Below, piece after piece: positions 15,458 to 24,202 of a DNA stretch of 64,000 nucleotides. The stretch spans positions 33,524 through 97,523 of the forward strand of contig NZ_WTVN01000018.1 of the NCBI RefSeq assembly GCF_012910905.1. Reading direction: 5' to 3'. The notes beneath the pieces were generated by a model. It was not told the DNA's origin. It worked only from the letters and a program-made list of their open reading frames with translations, and searched no databases. Positions within the stretch are counted from its first letter, which is position 1. Every line of letters starts with the position of its first letter. A program made the translations under genes and the position numbers. The DNA is from Aromatoleum toluvorans. GTDB lineage: Bacteria > Pseudomonadota > Gammaproteobacteria > Burkholderiales > Rhodocyclaceae.

Positions 15458-16678
15458 TCAGCTCCCCGTGCCGGCACTCGTGCCGGCCAGGCGCCGCAGC
15501 ACGCCGAGCATGTAGCGCCCGGCGCGGCCGCTCGGTTCCAGCCCGTTCTGCCGCTGTACCTCCTCGATCGCTTCGCGGCTGGTCTTGCCGATGACCCCGT
15601 CGATTTCCCCGACCGGGTACCCGAGGCGCGTGAGCAGGGTCTGCACTTCGCGGCGTTCGGCCCGGGACAGCCCGGGGTCATCGGTCGGCCAGGGTCTGAC
15701 AAACGCCGCGGCGCCGCGGAGCCGATCCGACAGATGGGCAATGGCGAGCGCGTAGCTTTCGGCCGTGTTGTACGAGTAGATCGCGTCGAAGTTCCGCAGC
15801 ACGAGGAAGGCCGGGCCGCCTTCGCCGGCGGGCAGCAGGATGGCCGCCGCGGTGGTGGAGGGTTCGAGCGGGGTTCTGTCGATGCGCTGGATGCCGAGCC
15901 GCATCCAGTCGGCGATCGAACGCTTGTTGTGCCGGCCTGCAAGCGAAGTATCGAAGCCGGCGGGCAGCGCTACTTCGTAACCCCAGGGTTGCCCGCCGAT
16001 CCAGCCAGCCTTGGCGAGGAAGTTCGCGGTGGAGGCGAGGGCGTCGGGAATGCTGTCGACGAGATCGCGCCGTCCGTCGCCGTCGAAGTCCACCGCCACG
16101 CGGGCGAAGGTGGAGGGCATGAACTGCGTGTGCCCGAAGGCGCCGGCCCAGGAGCCGGTGAGGCGGGCCGCGTCGACGTCGCCGTTTTCGATGATCCGCA
16201 GCGTGGCGAAGAATTCGCCGCGAAAGAAACCCTGCCGCCGCCCCTGGCAGGACAGCGTCGCGAGCGAGGTGAGCAGCGGGCGCTTGCCGACGGTGCGGCC
16301 GAAGTTGCTCTCCACGCCCCACACCGCCACGATCGTCGCCGGGTCGATGCCGTAGGCGGCTTCCACGGCCTGCAGGGTCGTGGCCCACTGCTGCATCATC
16401 GCATGCCCGTCGGCGATGCGTTCGTCGTCCACCAGCCCCGCCAGGTAATCCCAGATCGGCGTGCGGAACTCGGGCTGGTAGTCGAGCTGGCCGAGCACCG
16501 AGTTATCGGGTTCGAGGTTCCTGGCGTACGTGTCGAACGTTTCCGGCTTGATGCCACGGGTTTGTGCCTCCGTGCGCAGGTCGCCGATGCAGCGGTCGAA
16601 CGAAGCATCGGCGGCGGCGGGCAGGGAGAGCAGGGTGGTCGCGAGGAGGCTGCAGACAAGGGGGGGCTTCAGGGTCAT
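15458..16678 (-). CDS. MltB-family lytic murein transglycosylase with peptidoglycan-binding domain
   Basis: 406 residues from ATG 16678. A signal peptide (about residues 1-24, ending AAADA) exports it. The catalytic domain is MltB-like: the catalytic Glu lies in VWGVESNFG, with GAFGHTQFMPSTF and the VDFDGDGRRDL loop following. The last ~65 residues form a peptidoglycan-binding domain of the PG_binding_1 type (EVQTLLTRLGYPVGEIDG, then SREAIEEVQRQNGL). The enzyme cleaves glycan strands of murein with 1,6-anhydro product formation. There is no lipobox, so it is soluble in the periplasm rather than anchored as in E. coli MltB. It is divergent from the AEC permease gene. Confidence 0.9.
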   Translation of the reverse strand: MTLKPPLVCSLLATTLLSLPAAADASFDRCIGDLRTEAQTRGIKPETFDTYARNLEPDNSVLGQLDYQPEFRTPIWDYLAGLVDDERIADGHAMMQQWATTLQAVEAAYGIDPATIVAVWGVESNFGRTVGKRPLLTSLATLSCQGRRQGFFRGEFFATLRIIENGDVDAARLTGSWAGAFGHTQFMPSTFARVAVDFDGDGRRDLVDSIPDALASTANFLAKAGWIGGQPWGYEVALPAGFDTSLAGRHNKRSIADWMRLGIQRIDRTPLEPSTTAAAILLPAGEGGPAFLVLRNFDAIYSYNTAESYALAIAHLSDRLRGAAAFVRPWPTDDPGLSRAERREVQTLLTRLGYPVGEIDGVIGKTSREAIEEVQRQNGLEPSGRAGRYMLGVLRRLAGTSAGTGS

Positions 16679-16829
16679 CACTGGCAGGCTTGGGTGCGCG
16701 AATATGCCGATGGTACTCCCCTTGCGCCCGTCTCGCCGAATGGCGGGAAGCGTCGGCACCTGTGGCATGCTTACTGGTTTTGCCAATCCCGCGCAGCTCG
16801 TGCCCGCTGCGCGCCCTGTGAGCCGTTCG

Positions 16830-17765
16830 ATGGAAGTCGTGCTTGGAATCATCCTGCCGGTGTTCGGCACCCTGGGGCTGGGTTATGTCGCGGCGCGCCT
16901 GGGCCTGTTCGACGAGGCGGCGAACCGCGGCCTGTCCGTGTTCGTGTTCAACTTCGCCCTGCCGCTGATGCTGTTCCGCGCGATCGCGCAGACGGACCTT
17001 CCGGAAGCCTTGCCGTGGGGTTACCTGCTGTCGTATTTCATCGGCGCGTTCTCGGTGTTCGGCCTGTCGATGCTTGCCAGCAGGCTGCTGTTCGCCCGCA
17101 ACCTCGCGGAGCAGGGGGTGCTGGGGCTGGGGGCGAGCTTCTCCAATACCGCGATGCTCGGCATTCCGCTGGTCGTGACGGCCTTTGGCCCGTCGGCAGC
17201 GCTGCCGCTGTTCATGCTGATTGCGGTCCATAGTCTCGTGATGCTGCCGCCGACGACAGCGCTGATCGAAACCGCGCGCGGGGGCAACCAGTCGCCCGCC
17301 CGGCTCGTGCTCGGCCTCGTGCGCAGCATCGCCGCAACGCCGATCATCTGGGGCCTGAGCATCGGCCTGACGCTGGCCACGCTGGGCGTGTCACTTCCCG
17401 GGCCGGTGGATGCCGTTGCAAAGAGCCTCGGCAGCGCGGCCGCACCGTGCGCGCTGTTCGCCCTCGGCGCCTCGCTCACCCGCTACCAGGCGGGCGGCAA
17501 TCTGCGGGAGCCCCTGATGCTCGTGCTGCTGAAGACCATCGTCCATCCCGCGCTCGTCTGGCTGCTCGCGACCCGCGTGTTCGAGGTTCCCGATCTGTGG
17601 GCAACCGTCGCCGTGACGCTCGCTGCCTTGCCGACGGGTGTCACGCCCTATCTGTTTGCGCAGCGCTATCAGGCCGGCCTGGCGACCTCCGCTTCGGCAG
17701 TCTTTCTTTCCACGATGCTGTCCGCCGTGACCCTGTCGGCCCTGCTGCTGGCGTTGCGCACCTGA
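16830..17765 (+). CDS. AEC-family auxin-efflux-type permease
   Basis: 311 residues with about ten hydrophobic helices, the layout of the AEC (auxin efflux carrier/malonate transporter) family. Landmarks are GTLGLGYVAARLGLFDE in the first loop, FNFALPLMLFRAIAQ, LGASFSNTAMLGIPL in the unwound central helix and SLGSAAAPCALFALGASL in the second half. I chose ATG 16830; an in-frame GTG at 16818 would add four residues, and neither has a strong ribosome site. Family members export or import organic anions; the substrate is unknown. It is divergent from the transglycosylase gene. Confidence 0.85.
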   Translation: MEVVLGIILPVFGTLGLGYVAARLGLFDEAANRGLSVFVFNFALPLMLFRAIAQTDLPEALPWGYLLSYFIGAFSVFGLSMLASRLLFARNLAEQGVLGLGASFSNTAMLGIPLVVTAFGPSAALPLFMLIAVHSLVMLPPTTALIETARGGNQSPARLVLGLVRSIAATPIIWGLSIGLTLATLGVSLPGPVDAVAKSLGSAAAPCALFALGASLTRYQAGGNLREPLMLVLLKTIVHPALVWLLATRVFEVPDLWATVAVTLAALPTGVTPYLFAQRYQAGLATSASAVFLSTMLSAVTLSALLLALRT

Positions 17766-17974
17766 CGGTCACGAGACGCGGAGCGGGACAGATTCCCGTT
17801 CAGGCACGCCGGCGTTCACGCGCGCCTTGCAGGATTCGCTCACATTTCCGGCGCGGCCCCCCCGGCTGCAGAGTGGCACTTTTGACGTATCCTTCGGGCA
17901 TTCCCTGCGGAAATCGGCGCGGAAGTCCTCCGTCTTCGCCCGGTTTGCGCGCCCGAACTTCGATATGGATCAGC

Positions 17975-19420
17975 ATGAACCTGCACCCCGTAATCCTCTC
18001 CGGCGGTTCCGGCACCCGGCTGTGGCCGCTCTCGCGCGAGCAGTATCCCAAGCAGCTGCTGGCGCTGATCGGCGACGACACCATGCTCCAGCAGACCGCG
18101 ACCCGGCTCGACGGCTTTTCGGGGAGCCTTCCCGTCGCCGCCGAGCCGATCGTCGTGTGCAACGAGGAGTACCGCTTCATCACCGCCGAGCAGATGCGTG
18201 CGATCGGCCGTCCGACTTCCCGCATCCTGCTCGAACCGGTCGGCCGCAACACCGCGCCCGCGCTGACGCTGGCGGCCCTTTCGGTGGTGCGGGAGGATGG
18301 CGACGGCGTCCTTCTGGTCATGCCCGCAGACCACGTCGTCCGCGACCGCGAGGCCTTTCACCGTGCCGTCGCGACCGGGCTGGAGGCGGCGAGGGCGGGC
18401 GCGATGGTCACCTTCGGCATCGTCCCGGAACGGCCGGAAACCGGCTACGGCTACATCCGCTCGGGTAGCGAATGCAGTCCGGGGGTGCGCGAGGTCGAAG
18501 CCTTCGTCGAAAAACCGGATGCGCGCACGGCGGCGGAGTATGTCGCAAGCGGTGCCTATCTCTGGAACAGCGGTCTGTTCATGGTGCGCGCCAGCCTGTG
18601 GCTGAAGGCGATCGGCCATTTCAATCCCGCGATGCTGGCCGCCTGCGACGCGAGCGTCGGCGCGGCGGCGCGCGACATCGACTTCGTCCGCATCGGGCGG
18701 GACGCGTTCGAAGCCTGCCCGTCCGACTCGATCGACTATGCGGTGATGGAGAAGCTTGCCGGCACGCCCGGGCTGGGCATCGCCCCGCGCGTCGTGCCGA
18801 TGTCCGTCGGCTGGTCCGACGTCGGCGCCTGGGATGCGCTGTGGTCGCTCGCCGACAAGGACGAAGCCGGGAATGCCGCACGTGGCGATGTCGTGCTCGA
18901 AGGCACGACCAACAGCCTGGTCCATGCCACCAGCCGCATGGTTGCGTGTGTCGGGGTCGACGGGCTCATCGTCGTCGAGACGCCCGATGCCGTGCTGGTC
19001 GCCCACAAGGACCGCACGCAGGACGTCAAGCAGATCGTCTCGCGTCTCAAGGCGGACAAGCGCAGCCAGGTCTACGCCCATCGCAAGATCCACCGGCCGT
19101 GGGGCTGCTACGATTCGATCGACAACGGCCAGCGTTTCCAGGTCAAGCACATCGAAGTCAAGCCGGGTGCGGCGCTCAGCCTGCAGATGCATCACCATCG
19201 TGCCGAGCACTGGATCGTCGTGCGCGGCACGGCGAAGGTCACGCGTGGCGATGAAACCTTCCTGCTGACCGAGAACCAGTCGACCTACATCCCCCTGGGG
19301 GTGACCCACCGTCTCGAGAATCCGGGAAAGCTGATGCTCGAGATGATCGAGGTCCAGTCAGGCGGCTATCTCGGCGAAGACGACATCGTGCGCTTCGAGG
19401 ATACCTACGGCCGCAAGTAG
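17975..19420 (+). CDS. manC: Mannose-1-phosphate guanylyltransferase / mannose-6-phosphate isomerase (bifunctional)
   Basis: 481 residues. The N-terminal ~350 residues are a GDP-mannose pyrophosphorylase with the nucleotide-binding motif GGSGTRLWPLSREQYPKQ near residues 9-26, then EPVGRNTAPA and FVEKPD. The C-terminal ~120 residues are a type II phosphomannose isomerase cupin: RPWGCYDSIDNG, and QMHHHRAEHW as the metal site. Together they convert mannose-6-phosphate/mannose-1-phosphate to GDP-mannose for exopolysaccharide or LPS. The size matches AlgA/ManC/CpsB. It stands alone here, with 209 bases before it and a terminator-like hairpin behind. Confidence 0.92.
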   Translation: MNLHPVILSGGSGTRLWPLSREQYPKQLLALIGDDTMLQQTATRLDGFSGSLPVAAEPIVVCNEEYRFITAEQMRAIGRPTSRILLEPVGRNTAPALTLAALSVVREDGDGVLLVMPADHVVRDREAFHRAVATGLEAARAGAMVTFGIVPERPETGYGYIRSGSECSPGVREVEAFVEKPDARTAAEYVASGAYLWNSGLFMVRASLWLKAIGHFNPAMLAACDASVGAAARDIDFVRIGRDAFEACPSDSIDYAVMEKLAGTPGLGIAPRVVPMSVGWSDVGAWDALWSLADKDEAGNAARGDVVLEGTTNSLVHATSRMVACVGVDGLIVVETPDAVLVAHKDRTQDVKQIVSRLKADKRSQVYAHRKIHRPWGCYDSIDNGQRFQVKHIEVKPGAALSLQMHHHRAEHWIVVRGTAKVTRGDETFLLTENQSTYIPLGVTHRLENPGKLMLEMIEVQSGGYLGEDDIVRFEDTYGRK

Positions 19421-19434
19421 GAGAGCGTTACCGG

Positions 19435-19459
19435 GCGGACGGGCCTTGCACCCGTCCGC
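19435..19459. terminator. Convergent hairpin between manC and bamD
   Basis: A perfect 9-bp stem, GCGGACGGG (19435-19443) and CCCGTCCGC (19451-19459), with loop CCTTGCA lies between the two convergent stop codons. There is no long T-run on either strand, so it may act together with Rho. Confidence 0.55.
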
Positions 19460-19471
19460 AATCGTTCCGGA

Positions 19472-20269
19472 TTACCAGAGCTGCCACCACGGACGGGTGT
19501 CCTTCGGGCCCCCCGCGTAATACACGCTGTTCGGGAAGTTCTTGCGCATCACGCGGTCGGCATCGTCGCGCAGATCCTTCATTCCCAGCGAGTCGTAGCT
19601 CTTGACCAGCATGAACAGCGCCTCTTCGTTCGCCGGCGCATTCGGATAGGTCTTGACCACTGCCTGTGCACGGTTGATTGCCGCCACGTAGGCGCCGCGC
19701 TTGTAGTAATAGCGTGCGACATGCACCTCGTGCTGGGCGAGCGAATTCACGAGGTACTGCATGCGCTGGCGCGAGTCGTCGGCATACTTGCTGTTCGGGA
19801 AGCGGCTCACGAGCTGGCCGAAGGTGTCGAAGGACTCCTGCGCCGCTTTCGGGTCGCGCTCCGAGAGATCCTGGTTCGACAGCCCCGCGAGCAGGCCGAG
19901 GTCCTCGTTGAAGGTCGCGAGGCCCTTCAGGTAGTACATGTAGTCCGTATTCGGATGGTTCGGATGCAGCTTGATGAAGCGATCCGCCGCCGCGATCGCC
20001 AGCGCCGGCTCATAGGACTTGTAGTGGGCGTAGGCCACCTCGATCTGCGCCTGCTGCGCATAGCGGCCGTAGGGGAATCGCGCCTCGAGTTTTTCGAAGA
20101 GCTTGATCGCCTGCTCGTAGGAACCCTCGGCCATGTAATTCTTTGCTTCCGAGTACAGCTTCTGGGCGTTCCAGCCGGCCGTCTCGTCGACCTGTTCCGG
20201 CAAAAGGCCGCAGCCGCCGAGCAGCAATGCACCGATAACCGCTAAACTTCCAAGGGTGAACCTGGCCAT
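19472..20269 (-). CDS. bamD: Outer membrane assembly lipoprotein BamD
   Basis: 265 residues. The lipobox LLLGGC gives Cys20 as lipidation site, so the protein is anchored to the inner face of the outer membrane. The rest is five TPR-like units, beginning AQKLYSEAKNYMAEGSYEQA and including FEKLEARFPYGRYAQQAQ and DRFIKLHPNHPNTDYMYYL. BamD is the essential partner of BamA in outer-membrane protein folding. It is divergent from rluD with very little space between the starts, an arrangement common in this class. Confidence 0.95.
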   Translation of the reverse strand: MARFTLGSLAVIGALLLGGCGLLPEQVDETAGWNAQKLYSEAKNYMAEGSYEQAIKLFEKLEARFPYGRYAQQAQIEVAYAHYKSYEPALAIAAADRFIKLHPNHPNTDYMYYLKGLATFNEDLGLLAGLSNQDLSERDPKAAQESFDTFGQLVSRFPNSKYADDSRQRMQYLVNSLAQHEVHVARYYYKRGAYVAAINRAQAVVKTYPNAPANEEALFMLVKSYDSLGMKDLRDDADRVMRKNFPNSVYYAGGPKDTRPWWQLW

Positions 20270-20282
20270 CGAAAAAACTCGC

Positions 20283-21245
20283 GTGAATGAACCGGATGAT
20301 TATAGCCCACAGGACGGGGCTGCTTCGCACCACCGGCTGATGATCCCGACCGATTGCGCCGGCCTGCGGCTCGACCAGGCGCTTGCGCAGCTGTTTCCCG
20401 CGCACTCGCGCAGCCGTCTGCAGGCGTGGCTCAAGTCCGGGCGCGTCAGCCTCAACGGCGGCCTGCACGACGCAAAATTCAAGGTGTGGGGCGGTGAAGT
20501 CCTCGAAGTGGACGCGGCACCAGCGCCCGAGGAGGTTGCCGAGGCGCCCGAGGACATCCCGCTGAACATCGTGTTCGAGGATGCCCACCTCCTCGTCATC
20601 GACAAGCCGGTCGGGCTCGTCGTGCATCCCGGCAGCGGAAACTGGAGCGGCACGCTCCTCAACGCCTTGCTGCATCATGCGCCCGAGCTCGCGGGCGTGC
20701 CGCGCGCCGGCATCGTGCATCGGCTCGACAAGGACACCAGCGGCCTGATGGTGGTCGCCCGGACCCTCGAAGCCCAGACCGACCTCGTGCGCCAGCTCCA
20801 GGCGCGTACCGTCAGGCGGCACTATCTCGCGCTCGTGCATGGCACGGTGACGGGCCCCGGCGTCGTCGACGCCGCGATCGGCCGCCACCCGTCGCAGCGC
20901 ACGAAGATGGCCGTGCATTCGGCCGGGCGCGTCGCCGTGACGCGCTATTCCGTGTGCGAACGTTTCACGCGCGCGACGCTCGTCGAGTGCCGGCTCGAGA
21001 CCGGGCGCACGCACCAGATCCGCGTCCACATGGCGCACGTCGGCCATCCGCTCATCGGCGATGCGACCTACGGCCGGCGGCGCAGCGGCAACGCAGTCCT
21101 GGATGCCTTCCCGCGACAAGCCCTGCATGCCTTCCGCCTCGGCCTCGTTCATCCCGCGACCGGCGAGGAAATGGCGTGGGAGTCGCCCCTGCCGCAGGAT
21201 TTCGAAAGCCTCCTCGCAATCATCCGCACGGAGCTGGCCGCATGA
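20283..21245 (+). CDS. rluD: 23S rRNA pseudouridine synthase RluD
   Basis: 320 residues from GTG 20283. An upstream in-frame GTG (20256) lies inside the divergent bamD start region and is less likely. The enzyme makes pseudouridines 1911/1915/1917 in helix 69 of 23S rRNA. An S4 RNA-binding domain (AGLRLDQALAQLFPAHSRSR) is followed by the RluA-type catalytic domain with the active Asp in HRLDKDTSGLM. The conserved RTHQIRVHM motif is also present. Its stop overlaps pgeF by four bases (ATGA), so the two are coupled. Confidence 0.93.
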   Translation: MNEPDDYSPQDGAASHHRLMIPTDCAGLRLDQALAQLFPAHSRSRLQAWLKSGRVSLNGGLHDAKFKVWGGEVLEVDAAPAPEEVAEAPEDIPLNIVFEDAHLLVIDKPVGLVVHPGSGNWSGTLLNALLHHAPELAGVPRAGIVHRLDKDTSGLMVVARTLEAQTDLVRQLQARTVRRHYLALVHGTVTGPGVVDAAIGRHPSQRTKMAVHSAGRVAVTRYSVCERFTRATLVECRLETGRTHQIRVHMAHVGHPLIGDATYGRRRSGNAVLDAFPRQALHAFRLGLVHPATGEEMAWESPLPQDFESLLAIIRTELAA

Positions 21246-21985
21246 GTCCCGACTGGTTCGAACCCGACTGGCCTGCCCCCGAGCGCGTGCGGGCCCTGGT
21301 CACGACGCGGCATGGCGGCGTCAGCGAGGGGCCGTGGGCGAGCATGAATCTCGGCAGCCACGTCGGCGATTCGCCGATTGCGGTGGCCCGCAACCGGGCG
21401 ATCCTGCGCGCCATCGTGCCGTCGGAACCCCACTGGCTGGACCAGGTGCATGGCACCGATGTGTGGGATGCCGCGAGCGCGGACGCCGGCGGTGCTCCGC
21501 CGCGTGCCGATGCCTCGGTCGCGCGCGAGGCCGGTGCGGTATGCGTCGTCATGACGGCGGACTGCCTGCCGGTGCTCTTCTGCGATGACGAAGGGTCGGT
21601 CGTGGCCGCCGCTCATGCGGGATGGCGCGGCCTCGCGGCGGGCATCCTCGACGCCACGGTCGCGCGCATGGGCGTCCCGCCCGGGCGCATCATGGCCTGG
21701 ATGGGGCCCGCGATCGGGCCTGAGGCCTTCGAGGTCGGCGGTGAAGTGCGGGAGCGCTTCATCGCGGCCGACGGAAAGGCCGAGCGTGCGTTTTATCCGG
21801 CGCCATCGGACGGCAAGTGGTATGCCGACCTGTTCGAGCTTGCGCGTCAGCGTCTGCGGTCGATCGGGGTCGAGCGCGTGTCCGGCGGCGACGTGTGCAC
21901 CCACTCCGACCCCTTGCGCTGGTTTTCCTATCGCCGCGACGGCGTGACCGGGCGGCTGGCTTCGCTGGTGTGGCTCTCGGAATGA
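21242..21985 (+). CDS. pgeF: Multicopper polyphenol oxidase-like purine nucleoside phosphorylase (YfiH/PgeF family)
   Basis: 247 residues of the DUF152/YfiH family. Metal-site residues appear as His in QVHGTDVW, Cys in MTADCLPVLF and His in AAHAGWRGLA. Family members have been described as laccase-like, as purine nucleoside phosphorylases and as editors of peptidoglycan precursors (PgeF). The gene overlaps rluD, the same pair order as in E. coli (rluD-yfiH). It is the last gene of the unit; the convergent small membrane-protein gene ends 16 bases after it. Confidence 0.9.
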   Translation: MSPDWFEPDWPAPERVRALVTTRHGGVSEGPWASMNLGSHVGDSPIAVARNRAILRAIVPSEPHWLDQVHGTDVWDAASADAGGAPPRADASVAREAGAVCVVMTADCLPVLFCDDEGSVVAAAHAGWRGLAAGILDATVARMGVPPGRIMAWMGPAIGPEAFEVGGEVRERFIAADGKAERAFYPAPSDGKWYADLFELARQRLRSIGVERVSGGDVCTHSDPLRWFSYRRDGVTGRLASLVWLSE

Positions 21986-22001
21986 GAGCGCACCGGATTG
22001 G

Positions 22002-22226
22002 CTATTGATCGCTATTCGAATCGGATCTATCGTGCGACGGAGCCTCGCTCGCGTCTTCCCGACGCGCCGCGGCGCGACGGCGAGCCGGGGTTCCCGCAAG
22101 CCACAGAAACAATGCCAGGGGGGCGGCCCCCCAGAATACGAACGTGAGAACCCCGCCGACGACCGTCGTGTCGGAGATCGCCGCGATCAGCACGACGTAC
22201 AGCCAGGCGATTGCGATAATGTACAT
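22002..22226 (-). CDS. Small two-helix membrane protein, unknown function
   Basis: 74 residues. Two hydrophobic helices (about 2-20 IIAIAWLYVVLIAAI and 24-43 GGVLTFVFWGAAPLALFLWL) are followed by a basic then Ser/Asp-rich cytoplasmic-looking tail (TPARRRAAARRED). I do not know a function. It lies between pgeF (convergent) and phaC (divergent). The compact helices and the lack of competing frames make it a credible gene. Confidence 0.6.
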   Translation of the reverse strand: MYIIAIAWLYVVLIAAISDTTVVGGVLTFVFWGAAPLALFLWLAGTPARRRAAARREDASEAPSHDRSDSNSDQ

Positions 22227-22347
22227 GGCGCCGATTCTACCCGCGGCAACGCGGATCCGTCGTCAGGGGCCTTTGCGGCCCGGAGAGAATCAATAGAGTG
22301 ACCAGCGTGTTCCGCATGCGTCCGAACCCGCGCCTCAGGAGGGGCTG

Positions 22348-24090
22348 ATGTCCGAATCCGACAACAATCAGGGCAACCCGGCAATTCAGGGGATGCTTCA
22401 GTTCGGCCAGGCGATGGCGCAGAACTTCTTTCAGGCCATCGCGCGCCAGCATGCCGTCATGCAGGACAGCGGCGGCGAAGCGGCTCCCAACGTCCCCATG
22501 CCCGAAACGGAAGTGTTTGCGCGCCTGCAAAAGGAGTTTGCCGAGCGCCACGCCGCGCTGTGGTCGACGATGCTGCAAGTGAAGCCGGGTGAAACGGTGG
22601 CGCCGGTCGTGTCGCCGGAGCCGGGGGACCGGCGGTTCGCCTCGCCCGAATGGACGGCGAGCCCGGTCTTCGACTACATCCGCCAGGCTTATCTGCTGAA
22701 TGCCAGCTTCCTTCGACAGGTTTCCGACGAACTGCCGATGGCCGACGGCCGCGCCAAGTCGCGCCTGCAGTTCCTGACGCGGCAATACATCGACGCACTC
22801 GCGCCGTCCAACTTTGCCGCCACCAATCCGGAATTCATCAAGACCGCCCTCGACACCGAAGGCGAGAGCATCACCCGCGGGATCAAGAACCTGATCGCCG
22901 ACCTCGAGAAGGGCCGCGTGTCGATGACCGACGACGCGGCTTTCGAGGTCGGGCGCAACATCGCGGTTTCGCCCGGCGCGGTCATCTACGAGAACGAGCT
23001 GATGCAGCTCGTCCAGTACGCGCCGCTGACCGACAAGGTCGCCCAGGTGCCGCTGCTGATCGTGCCGCCGTGCATCAACAAGTTCTACATCCTCGATCTC
23101 CAGCCTGACAACTCGCTGGTGCGCTTCGCCGTGGAGCAGGGATTCACGGTCTTCCTCATCTCGTGGAAGAACCCCAAGGCGCCGGAAGCGACCGCCACAT
23201 GGGACGATTACCTCGAAAAGGGGCCCCTCAAGGCGCTGGAGGTCGTGCGCACCGTCACGCGTGTGAAGAAACCAAACGTGCTCGGGTTCTGCGTTGGTGG
23301 CACGATATTGACATCGGCCCTCGGTGTCGCGCGTGCGCGTGGCGAAGATCCCGTCGCGAGCCTCACGCTGATGACGACGCTGCTGGATTTCGCCGATGCG
23401 GGAGAGCTCGGCTGCCTGGTCGACGAGGCCAGCGTGGCGGCACGCGAAGCCGCGATCGGCAAGGGCGGGCTGCTGCCCGGGCAGGAATTGGCGAACGTGT
23501 TTTCCGCACTGCGTGCCAACGACCTCATATGGCAATACGTCGTGGGCAACTACCTGAAGGGGAACAAACCGCAGGCGTTCGACCTGCTGTACTGGAATTC
23601 CGACAGCACGAATCTGCCGGGGCCGTTCCTGACATGGTATTTGCGTAACATGTATCTGGAAAATAACCTCCGCATGCCGGGGAAGCTCAAGATGCTCGGC
23701 GTGAAGGTCGATCTCGGCAAGGTCGACGTGCCGGCGTATCTGCTCGCGACACGCGAGGATCACATCGTTCCGTGGAAGGGTGCCTACCTGTCGCGCAGCC
23801 TGTTGGGTGGAGAAACGACCTTCGTGCTCGGCGCCAGCGGCCACATCGCCGGTGCGGTGAATCCGGCATCGAAGAATCGGCGCAGCTATTGGGTGAATGC
23901 ATCCGGCGCCGCCGATCCGGACGAATGGCTGGAAGGGGCCGTCGAGCAGAAAGGCAGCTGGTGGCTGCACTGGATCGAATGGCTGAAGACGTACGGCGGC
24001 AAGCAGGTCGCCGCGCGCGGCCGAATGGGTAACGCGAAATATGCGCCGATCGAGCCTGCGCCGGGGCGCTACGTGAAGGAAAAGGCTTGA
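22348..24090 (+). CDS. phaC: Class I poly(3-hydroxyalkanoate) synthase PhaC
   Basis: 580 residues, the usual class I length. PhaC polymerises (R)-3-hydroxyacyl-CoA into PHA at granule surfaces. An N-terminal PhaC_N domain is followed by the alpha/beta-hydrolase core with the lipase-box variant GFCVGG (nucleophile Cys315), the catalytic Asp in REDHIVPWKG and the His in GASGHIAGAVNP. AGGAGG stands eight bases before ATG 22348. phaB, phaB and phaR follow in that order; no phaA thiolase is in the cluster. Confidence 0.96.
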   Translation: MSESDNNQGNPAIQGMLQFGQAMAQNFFQAIARQHAVMQDSGGEAAPNVPMPETEVFARLQKEFAERHAALWSTMLQVKPGETVAPVVSPEPGDRRFASPEWTASPVFDYIRQAYLLNASFLRQVSDELPMADGRAKSRLQFLTRQYIDALAPSNFAATNPEFIKTALDTEGESITRGIKNLIADLEKGRVSMTDDAAFEVGRNIAVSPGAVIYENELMQLVQYAPLTDKVAQVPLLIVPPCINKFYILDLQPDNSLVRFAVEQGFTVFLISWKNPKAPEATATWDDYLEKGPLKALEVVRTVTRVKKPNVLGFCVGGTILTSALGVARARGEDPVASLTLMTTLLDFADAGELGCLVDEASVAAREAAIGKGGLLPGQELANVFSALRANDLIWQYVVGNYLKGNKPQAFDLLYWNSDSTNLPGPFLTWYLRNMYLENNLRMPGKLKMLGVKVDLGKVDVPAYLLATREDHIVPWKGAYLSRSLLGGETTFVLGASGHIAGAVNPASKNRRSYWVNASGAADPDEWLEGAVEQKGSWWLHWIEWLKTYGGKQVAARGRMGNAKYAPIEPAPGRYVKEKA

Positions 24091-24202
24091 CCGGCCCGAT
24101 TGACTGAAGAACAAGAATTATCCAGTGGCAGCGGACACGGGGGCGCTGCCGCAAATGCATGGAAACCCTTCGTGAATCGATCAACGGGAGAGGAGTAAGT
24201 TT

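Noticed and set aside
17874..17887. TGGCAC followed by TTGACG upstream of manC, like a sigma-54 or sigma-70 element
   Set aside because: The second sigma-54 element (TTGC at the right distance) is missing, and no -10 box lies 16-18 bases after TTGACG.
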